DNA of 64,000 nt from Leptospira abararensis (lineage in GTDB: Bacteria > Spirochaetota > Leptospiria > Leptospirales > Leptospiraceae): the NCBI RefSeq assembly GCF_016918735.1, contig NZ_JAFFPR010000047.1:62001-126000 (forward strand), given 5' to 3'. The position numbers were made by a program, and so were the translations under genes. The notes beneath the pieces are model-generated. The model was not told the origin of the DNA. It made no database searches and saw only the letters and a program-made list of their open reading frames with translations. Of this stretch, positions 57,767 to 64,000 are shown piece by piece. Each line of letters begins with the position of its first letter. Within the stretch, counting starts at the first letter, position 1.

Positions 57767-58534
57767 ATGAATCGTTTGTTTTTTCTTATGATCTTACTCT
57801 TTGTGTTTCCACTTTCTGGCGAAATGGTCAAAATCCCTGCCGGAAATTGGAAACCTTTTCTAAAGGAAACCGATTCAAAGTTAGGTGTTAGTGTCAAAAT
57901 TAAGAGTTTCTATTTGGATGAGTATCCGGTGACAAAGAAAGAATATTCTGAATTTATCGAAGTAAATCCAGAATGGAAAAAGGGGAAAGTATCTCCTCTA
58001 TTTGCCGACGGTGGTTATTTAGGAGATTGGAAAGGAAAAAGTCCTGATCAGAATCAAACCAATTCTCCTATAACCTATGTTTCATGGTTTTCGGCCAATG
58101 CCTATTGCCAGTGGAAAGGGAAACGACTCCCCAAAGAATCCGAGTGGGAGTATGTGGCCAGTGTTCCGCCTACTGGTAAAAATAAAAAGGCAGTGGAAAC
58201 GGTAATCCTTACTTGGTATGGAGAACAAAAACCAGACTATCTTCCTTCTGTCGGTCGCTACAAAAATGGGTTTGGTGTGTATGACCAACATGGAATGATC
58301 TGGGAATGGGTCTTTGACTTTAATAATACTTCCGTCACAGGAGATTCTAGGCAAGATACAGATTTAGAAAGTAGTCTTTTTTGCGGAGGTGGTTCCTTAA
58401 AAGCAAACGATTTTTCCAATTATGCATCTTACATGCGTTATGGGTATCGTGCAGGTTTAAAGGGTTGGTATACCGCTAAGTATTTAGGGTTTCGATGTGC
58501 ATCAGATATAAAAATTAAGGACAATCCATTATGA
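57767..58534 (+). CDS. nirV: NirV-like formylglycine-generating-enzyme family protein
   Basis: The 255-residue exported protein (MNRLFFLMILLFVFPLSGE) has the FGE-sulfatase fold: FYLDEYPVTKKEYSEF, PITYVSWFSANAYCQWKGKRLPKESEWEYVA, and GVYDQHGMIWEWVFDF followed by YMRYGYRAGLKGWYTAKYLGFRCA. Proteins of this type, called NirV, are often next to nirK. Their role in nitrite reduction is not settled. It starts 22 bases after nirK and overlaps the next gene by four bases. Confidence 0.85.
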   Translation: MNRLFFLMILLFVFPLSGEMVKIPAGNWKPFLKETDSKLGVSVKIKSFYLDEYPVTKKEYSEFIEVNPEWKKGKVSPLFADGGYLGDWKGKSPDQNQTNSPITYVSWFSANAYCQWKGKRLPKESEWEYVASVPPTGKNKKAVETVILTWYGEQKPDYLPSVGRYKNGFGVYDQHGMIWEWVFDFNNTSVTGDSRQDTDLESSLFCGGGSLKANDFSNYASYMRYGYRAGLKGWYTAKYLGFRCASDIKIKDNPL

Positions 58535-59148
58535 AAATTCAATTCATTCAAAAAATCACAATTCTTCTTATTGCCTCTACCATGAGTTTTAGCTGTGACG
58601 AACATAACTCGGGAGAACACCATCATCATGGAGAAGATCATGTTTTAGCTGCTAGTGAAGGTGCACAAGGGAGTTTGTTTGACTTGGACTCCCCGTGGAC
58701 AACAGAATCCAACCAACCGAAGGTTCTGAAAAATTACAAAGGCTCTCTATTTATCATTAGTATGTTTTATGCCACTTGCCAATCCATTTGTCCAAGACTT
58801 GTCGCAGATATGGAACAACTTGCAAAAAAAATAAAAGAAACAACGGGAGGGGAGCCTCGTATGGTTCTCGTTAGTTTTGATTCCGAGAAAGATACTCCAA
58901 GCGTTCTTAATACTTATAAAAAGAAAATGAACTTAAATGATCATTGGACTCTACTCTCTGGTAAGGAGGATGATGTTCGTATGTTATCAGTAGTTCTCGG
59001 AATCAATTACAAAAAGGTATCTAATGGTGAATTCAATCATTCTGCCGTTTATAGTTTGGTTTCGAAAGAGGGTATTGTGGTCTCACGGGTTGAAGGAATT
59101 GGCTCGAATACGGATGCCCTTATCGCTTTATATCAGAAATTAAAATAA
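58531..59148 (+). CDS. SCO1/SenC/PrrC family copper-binding protein
   Basis: A 205-residue lipoprotein-type thioredoxin-fold protein. The signal ends in FSC (Cys22), followed by a His-rich metal-binding stretch (DEHNSGEHHHHGEDH). The copper motif CQSIC is in FYATCQSICPRL and the third ligand His is in FNHSAVYSL. It probably delivers copper to NirK in this operon, or to an oxidase elsewhere. The ATG overlaps the nirV stop. Confidence 0.92.
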   Translation: MKIQFIQKITILLIASTMSFSCDEHNSGEHHHHGEDHVLAASEGAQGSLFDLDSPWTTESNQPKVLKNYKGSLFIISMFYATCQSICPRLVADMEQLAKKIKETTGGEPRMVLVSFDSEKDTPSVLNTYKKKMNLNDHWTLLSGKEDDVRMLSVVLGINYKKVSNGEFNHSAVYSLVSKEGIVVSRVEGIGSNTDALIALYQKLK

Positions 59149-59258
59149 TTTCCCCCTTACTTTCATTTTTTCCCGAAAGGTTTTTTTTAATCAATTGATT
59201 CTGAATTTAGGTATTTTTTTAGTATACCTTATCGAATTTTGATTTTAAGGTGTTTGCA

Positions 59259-60317
59259 TTGAGTTCTATTGTTTCCATTCGTTTTCTTCGAACGTTACTG
59301 ATTCTTTTCTTTTTTGCCAGTTTTCTTTCTTCTTGTAAAAAGGAATCAAATGAAAGCGAAACCGAAGACATTGTGACACTATTGGGACTTGGATTGTATG
59401 CACGTTCTTGCTCGGGGCAAAATACATTTCCCACTAGCGGAACTGTTGGTACGTTGACAAGGTTACAAATTTCGCCTTCACAAACATCTTCCGCAATATC
59501 CACTTCTAATAATCCCCACCAGGTGTATCCTCCACAATCGGGTGTTAGTCGAAAAAATATCCTTTCTGTTTTTTATCCAGGCACTGTATCCTCACCTTGT
59601 GAAATTGGTGCAATTTTGCAACAAGGGGCCAGTCGTGGGTATCATATCATTGGACTTAGTTATCCAAACAATGAGGCAGTCAATACTGTCTGTAATCAAG
59701 GAGATGCCAGAGCTGATACAAATTGCTTTGAGAATTTGCGAAGGGAAGTTTTAACCGGTGCAGATGTATCCGCCTATGTATCTGTAGATGTTTCCAACTC
59801 CATCGAAGGAAGATTACTTTCCCTTCTTCAATATTTGATCCAATCTAGACCTGGAGAAGGTTGGGATCAGTTTCTTTCCGGAGCTAATGTCAATTGGCCA
59901 TTAGTTTATGTGGGGGGACACTCCCAAGGGAGTGGGCATGCAGCCTTGCATGGAAAAATTCGGACAGTGGGAAGAGTTTCTATCTATAGCGGAGTTTCTG
60001 ATTATAGTCTACAGTTTGCATCTATACCAACTTGGATGGGTGGAGCACAAACAGCGCCCGCGGGATCTTATTATGGACTGATCCATGAAAATGATACCGT
60101 CGCCAACTTCAGCGGTAATTCAAACCAGGTCACTGATGTTTGGTTAAATCAATTTTCTATGACGGGAGCACTCACGAATACGAATGTTGGAGCTCCATTT
60201 GCAAATAGCAAGCGTTTGGTGACTTCCGCATGTAATGGGATGGGAGCCACTGCTTTGCATAGTTGCCCTATGGTAAACGGATTCCAATCTATTTGGAACT
60301 ATATCAGCTTTCCTTAA
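59259..60317 (+). CDS. Secreted alpha/beta hydrolase-like lipoprotein
   Basis: About 352 residues from TTG 59259, with AAGG eight bases upstream; GTG 59250 is an alternative. The signal ends in FLSSC. The nucleophile elbow is VYVGGHSQGSGHAALHG (Ser in GHSQG) and a late His in IHENDTVANF may complete the triad. It fits the BPSS1187-like group of alpha/beta hydrolases of unknown substrate. The upstream 59149-59258 gap carries a 12-base AATCAATTGATT palindrome at 59189-59200 and no clear promoter. Confidence 0.78.
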   Translation: MSSIVSIRFLRTLLILFFFASFLSSCKKESNESETEDIVTLLGLGLYARSCSGQNTFPTSGTVGTLTRLQISPSQTSSAISTSNNPHQVYPPQSGVSRKNILSVFYPGTVSSPCEIGAILQQGASRGYHIIGLSYPNNEAVNTVCNQGDARADTNCFENLRREVLTGADVSAYVSVDVSNSIEGRLLSLLQYLIQSRPGEGWDQFLSGANVNWPLVYVGGHSQGSGHAALHGKIRTVGRVSIYSGVSDYSLQFASIPTWMGGAQTAPAGSYYGLIHENDTVANFSGNSNQVTDVWLNQFSMTGALTNTNVGAPFANSKRLVTSACNGMGATALHSCPMVNGFQSIWNYISFP

Positions 60318-60342
60318 CAGTTAGAAAATAATACTTCCAAGA

Positions 60343-61080
60343 TCAAAAAGGCGGAAGGCGTTTGAAGATCCATTCTGGAATGAATTGAATCATTGCCATG
60401 ATCAAACGCCAAGGCCAACGAATGTACACTAAATCTTTTTTGGTAAGACCGGCTTTCACAATGAATTCCGCTGCGACATCTGGCTGTAAGGTGAGCCACG
60501 GAATAAGATTGTGTCCTGCGGACATTTTAGTATAAACTGGTCCTAGTTGGATGGTGCAAATATGGACTCCTTTGGAAAAGAGTAGAGACCTAAGGCCAGA
60601 AAGATAAGTAGTGAGACCTGCTTTGGCGCTTCCATAGATATAATTCATTTGTCTACCGCGGTCCCCCGCGACAGAACTAATGGCAACAATAGTGCCGTTT
60701 CGTTTTTGTTCCATATCCAAAGAGATAATGTTGATAAGCGATACAACACTTGAGTAGTTGGTGTTGATCGTTTTTAATAGTTCTTTTTGGTCTAACCTTG
60801 CCTTGATTTGGTCTTCATAATATCCCGCGACAAAAAAAACAATTGATGGTTTAGTAATTAGAGAATCGTAAAACAAAGTATGAGAAGAAAAGTCGGTGAT
60901 ATCCCAAACATAAGTTTCAATGGCGGTAGTTGGAAATCGTGACTTAATTTCGGTTTTTAAATCAGCTAACTTTTGTTTGTCTCTTCCTGTCAATGAGAGA
61001 GAAAAATCTCTTTTTGCTAAAGATTCAACGATATGGATTCCAATGTCGGAAGTGGCTCCAACGACTAAAGCATGTTTCAT
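60343..61080 (-). CDS. Short-chain dehydrogenase/reductase (SDR)
   Basis: The 245-residue oxidoreductase starts MKHALVVGATSDIGIHIVESLA (nucleotide-binding TGxxxGxG variant). The active site is AISSVAGDRGRQMNYIYGSAKAG (Ser, Tyr, Lys) and a substrate region LGPVYTKMSAG follows. The C-terminal hydrophobic helix (LIMAMIQFIPEWIF) suggests membrane association, as in DprE2-like reductases. The substrate is unknown. Confidence 0.87.
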   Translation of the reverse strand: MKHALVVGATSDIGIHIVESLAKRDFSLSLTGRDKQKLADLKTEIKSRFPTTAIETYVWDITDFSSHTLFYDSLITKPSIVFFVAGYYEDQIKARLDQKELLKTINTNYSSVVSLINIISLDMEQKRNGTIVAISSVAGDRGRQMNYIYGSAKAGLTTYLSGLRSLLFSKGVHICTIQLGPVYTKMSAGHNLIPWLTLQPDVAAEFIVKAGLTKKDLVYIRWPWRLIMAMIQFIPEWIFKRLPPF

Positions 61081-61133
61081 TTTAAAGACCTAAATAAAAT
61101 CTATCTAACTTTATTTGAGGAGGCATTTCTATG

Positions 61134-62165
61134 TCACTGAAAATTCCACCAGCCATCAACACTACCAGAACCAGTGAAGGCAAAACTTTCGCCAATTTTT
61201 GGAACTTGTAAATTGAGTTTTAAGTTTTGAGAAGCAACAAGAACTCGTTTGATCGGATCATTCCATGGATGGAGGGAAAGGATGAATTTTCCCCAATGGA
61301 CGGGCACAAAAGATTTGGCTCCGATGGTTTCTGCTGCTAGTGCTGTTTCTTCCGGGCGCATATGGATCGAGGGCCAGTCGTCGCCGTACTGTCCACATTC
61401 TAAGAATGCCAGATCAAAGGGACCATACTTTTTTCCTATGGTTTCGAATACCGATCCAAATCCAGAGTCACCACCCACAAATACTTTATATTCTCCGATT
61501 TTTAAAACATAAGAACACCAGAGACTTTTGTTTCTGAGTACACTTCGTCCAGAAAAATGTCTTGTGGGTGTGGCCGTAACAGTAAGATTCGAAAAAATTT
61601 CTTTAGACTCAAACCAATCCAACTCCACAATTTTATGTAAAGGAATACCCCAAGAAATTAGATGCGCTGATACACCTAACGGAACTATGATGGTTTTTGT
61701 TCTTGGATGTAATTTGGTTACGGTTTCATAGTCTAGGTGATCGTAATGGTCATGTGTGATGAGTAGAATGTCTAAATCAGGTATATCGTCAGGCAGATAA
61801 ACATCGGTTCCTTCGAAAGATTTTACAGCAAAAGGTACAGGAGAGGCATAACCGGAAAAAACTGGGTCTACTAAGATTTTTTTTCCATCAGCTAACAACA
61901 AATAAGAAGAATGTCCAAACCAGATATATTGTGGTTTTTTTGCATCCAATTCCTTTAAATTGATTTTTATAGAGGGGACGGGAGAAGACGGACGAATGGA
62001 ATTTGGTTTTTGCCAATATTTAATCGCCATTTTCCAATAGGAACTGTTAGGTGCTAACATTTCTGTAGGTTCCAGGTTTTGGAAGCTACCTGATTGGAAG
62101 TGTTCCGACTGAGAGACACGTTTGAGAATATCGCCGTGAGGTAGTTTGCCGAGAGTTGTAGCCAA
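61134..62165 (-). CDS. MBL fold hydrolase, NAPE-PLD/UlaG-like
   Basis: The 343-residue protein has the metal-binding motif LLITHDHYDHLDYETV, later histidines in ATPTRHFSGR and FVPVHWGKF, and Asp in VFVGGDSGFG, as in zinc phosphodiesterases of the NAPE-PLD/UlaG group. A preceding WFGHSSYLLLADGKKILVDPVFSGYASPVPF stretch is characteristic. It could act on phospholipids or lactone-type substrates; not resolved. Confidence 0.87.
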   Translation of the reverse strand: MATTLGKLPHGDILKRVSQSEHFQSGSFQNLEPTEMLAPNSSYWKMAIKYWQKPNSIRPSSPVPSIKINLKELDAKKPQYIWFGHSSYLLLADGKKILVDPVFSGYASPVPFAVKSFEGTDVYLPDDIPDLDILLITHDHYDHLDYETVTKLHPRTKTIIVPLGVSAHLISWGIPLHKIVELDWFESKEIFSNLTVTATPTRHFSGRSVLRNKSLWCSYVLKIGEYKVFVGGDSGFGSVFETIGKKYGPFDLAFLECGQYGDDWPSIHMRPEETALAAETIGAKSFVPVHWGKFILSLHPWNDPIKRVLVASQNLKLNLQVPKIGESFAFTGSGSVDGWWNFQ

Positions 62166-62175
62166 TGGAGAGTCC

Positions 62176-64000
62176 TTAAGTATTGGACTGAATCAAATCC
62201 TTTTTCGCCCATTTTCGAATCATAAAATCTAGATCATGCATAAGGAGTGGTTTTGTCATAAAATCATCCATCCCAGCGGAAAGACATCGTTGTTTTTCTT
62301 CCTCGAGGACGTTGGCAGTAAGGGCGATGATCACCGGTTGTTTGAGAATGGTTTTGGATTGGCGAATGCATTTGGTGACCGTGATTCCATCCATATCCGG
62401 CATTTGGATGTCCACAAATACTAAATCGGGTAAGTCGGATCGAACCATATCCAAAGTTCTTTCTCCATTATCTGCTTGTAAGGCAGTGTAACCAAGTTTC
62501 TTTAAGAAAAGACTCGAAACTTTTTGATTGATCGGGTCATCATCGGCAATCAAAATCTTTAAAGGGTATTTTTCAGACAACTTCGAATCCCATTCATTTT
62601 TCAAATTGGTTTCTCCGAAATTGGTCAATGAATTGGGCTGAAAGGATTCTTCTGGGATTGGAGAATCAAATTGGAATGTGAAATTGGAACCTCTTCCATA
62701 AATACTTTGTACAGAAATGGATCCTCCCATCTCTTCTATTAATTTTTTTGTGATCGCAAGTCCAAGTCCTGTCCCCACTGTTTTTTCAGTCAGATGAGAA
62801 TGAACTTGAGAAAATGGTTGGAACAAAATCCCCATCCTGTCTTCAGGAATTCCAATCCCAGTATCTTTAACTGAAATTACCAATCGAACTTGGTTTTCTG
62901 GCAAAAAAATTGATTCTATGGAAACATTAATTGTTCCTTTTTCTGTAAACTTAACTGCATTACTCAGTAGGTTTGACAAAATTTGAGCAAAACGTCTTTG
63001 GTCTGTGATGAGGAAATTGGGAGGTGTGTTTCGAAAATCTAATTCAATTTTCAGTTGGTTTGAATTTGTCTGCGATTTAAAAAGATTGATACAATCATTT
63101 AAAAATTTCGGTAGTGGGACTGGCTCTAGATGTAATTCAAATTGTCCTGATTCTAGTTTTGTTAAATCTAAAATATCATTCACCAGTAACAAAAGATTAT
63201 CTCCACTAAATTGAATGAGGTTTAAGTATTCTTTTTGTTCTTCAGATAAATCTGTTTGTTTTAGTATTTGAGTCATTCCCAAAATTCCATTCATAGGTGT
63301 TCTGATTTCATGACTCATTGTGGAGAGAAAAGATGTTTTGAAATTTACTTTTGCTTCTGCGTTTTCTTTGTCTTGTTTCAGTCTTTCTTTGTTTCGAAAG
63401 TTTTCAATCATCCGATCTGCAATGAAGAGTGCTTGCGAAATACCAAACACAAGAAACCCATATTGTGCAAGATAGGCGGTGCCTTTTTTTGCAAATTCCG
63501 TGAGGATATCTAAAGAAAATAAAGACATAGTGGCAATGACTGAGAATAAAAAGAATCGACTTCCCGGTTTTTTTAAAATCACTCCATGAATGATGGGGTA
63601 TAGTAATCCGAAAAGTGCGAGGAGGGAAAGAATCAGATGTAATGCTAAAAATTTTGAAAAAGTAAGTATATTGAGGGGTAAGGCAAAGAATAATAAAAAT
63701 GCCACAAAGAAGTTTATCCGATAAACTAAATTATAATCTTTTGAATTATAAATTTCTCTCACATAAAGGACAAAAGAAAGATATAATAGAACAAAACTGA
63801 TTCCATTGATTCTTACCATGGTTTCATAGATTCCAAGGGGAAGGTAGTGATAGATCAGTCGGGTTTCGCCTGTGCTTAATAAGCGAATGGCTGCTAAAAA
63901 ACAAACAGATGCGAAGTAGATATGAGTTTTTTCATCCTTCCAAAAAAGATACAATACAAGATGGAAAAATGCTAAAGTAAGAAGGGATGCTAATACAAAG
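62176..64000 (-). CDS. 7TM-DISM hybrid histidine kinase, 5' end beyond window
   Basis: The minus-strand frame is open to the window edge, so the N-terminus, probably with an extracellular sensing domain, is missing. Visible parts are hydrophobic 7TM helices (about the first 200 residues) and a HisKA domain with SFLSTMSHEIRTPMNGILG. The HATPase carries NLLSNAVKFTEKG, DTGIGIPEDRMG and GTGLGLAITKK, and the C-terminal receiver has LIADDDPINQKV, the phospho-Asp in VFVDIQMPDMDG and Lys in DFMTKPLL. No start can be assigned inside the window. Confidence 0.9.
   Translation of the reverse strand, partial: FVLASLLTLAFFHLVLYLFWKDEKTHIYFASVCFLAAIRLLSTGETRLIYHYLPLGIYETMVRINGISFVLLYLSFVLYVREIYNSKDYNLVYRINFFVAFLLFFALPLNILTFSKFLALHLILSLLALFGLLYPIIHGVILKKPGSRFFLFSVIATMSLFSLDILTEFAKKGTAYLAQYGFLVFGISQALFIADRMIENFRNKERLKQDKENAEAKVNFKTSFLSTMSHEIRTPMNGILGMTQILKQTDLSEEQKEYLNLIQFSGDNLLLLVNDILDLTKLESGQFELHLEPVPLPKFLNDCINLFKSQTNSNQLKIELDFRNTPPNFLITDQRRFAQILSNLLSNAVKFTEKGTINVSIESIFLPENQVRLVISVKDTGIGIPEDRMGILFQPFSQVHSHLTEKTVGTGLGLAITKKLIEEMGGSISVQSIYGRGSNFTFQFDSPIPEESFQPNSLTNFGETNLKNEWDSKLSEKYPLKILIADDDPINQKVSSLFLKKLGYTALQADNGERTLDMVRSDLPDLVFVDIQMPDMDGITVTKCIRQSKTILKQPVIIALTANVLEEEKQRCLSAGMDDFMTKPLLMHDLDFMIRKWAKKDLIQSNT

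Noticed and set aside
59189..59200. AATCAATTGATT palindrome as an FNR box
   Set aside because: The half-sites are in the wrong order and spacing for TTGAT-N4-ATCAA.
1..64000. tRNA, rRNA, CRISPR arrays and complete insertion sequences
   Set aside because: No T-loop GGTTCGAATCC-type motif with cloverleaf pairing, no spaced identical repeats and no transposase frame were seen on reading both strands; a tRNAscan or IS search could still overturn this.

Overview
The window looks like chromosomal DNA of a Leptospira species. GC content is moderate, around 40% by eye. It carries genes typical of that genus: LL-diaminopimelate aminotransferase, bactofilin, many relaxed-lipobox lipoproteins, 7TM-DISM signalling proteins, a DUF4254/heptosyltransferase pair and RsbU-like phosphatases. 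A saprophytic (L. biflexa-like) lineage is my inference, from overall style and the nitrite-reductase operon; nothing here proves the species. No rRNA, tRNA, CRISPR array, complete insertion sequence or prophage was seen.

Layout. 1-10 kb holds an edge-truncated exported protein, the GT9 heptosyltransferase/DUF4254 pair, a TANGO2/NRDE protein, and a tight minus-strand operon (rhomboid protease, lipoate ligase, glyA). Divergent from that operon are an MBL hydrolase and PBP1A. 10-20 kb begins with a small exported repeat protein behind a near-perfect sigma-54 promoter. It continues with an MBOAT acyltransferase, lipoprotein-type SppA, a mutarotase-like protein, a LOG protein, rpmB, nth and a UbiA/UbiX prenylation pair. 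20-30 kb carries pyrB, dapL, two exported proteins, an unusual CBS/PAS/Fis-type regulator, rho, rpmE, an IscU-like/pentapeptide fusion, a STAS protein and a lipoprotein. 30-45 kb has FapA/DUF342, RNA methyltransferases, a 7TM-DISM/SpoIIE phosphatase, citrate synthase, a lytic transglycosylase, bactofilin with an upstream partner, pdxA and a DegT aminotransferase. 45-51 kb is the 2-oxoglutarate dehydrogenase operon in the order sucB-lpd-sucA, closed by a strong terminator.

51.8-54.4 kb looks like a small decaying accessory patch: a REP-like palindromic element, short lipoproteins, an internally deleted YoaP-type acetyltransferase pseudogene and a PAS domain cut off from its receptor. 54.4-64 kb holds a GAF/SpoIIE phosphatase, a nirK-nirV-sco operon behind an FNR-type promoter, a secreted alpha/beta hydrolase, an SDR, an MBL protein and an edge-truncated hybrid histidine kinase.

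How the genes fit together. Lipoate ligase can supply the lipoyl group for SucB. gltA and sucA/sucB/lpd give a TCA core. Two SpoIIE phosphatases and a STAS protein suggest partner-switch signalling. PBP1A, Slt and bactofilin concern cell wall and shape. nirK, nirV and sco form a respiratory nitrite-reduction unit with copper supply. The least explained items are the IscU-like protein whose third cluster cysteine is a tyrosine and which is fused to a pentapeptide repeat, the sigma-54 dependent small exported protein, and the CBS/PAS/Fis regulator with a histone-like tail.
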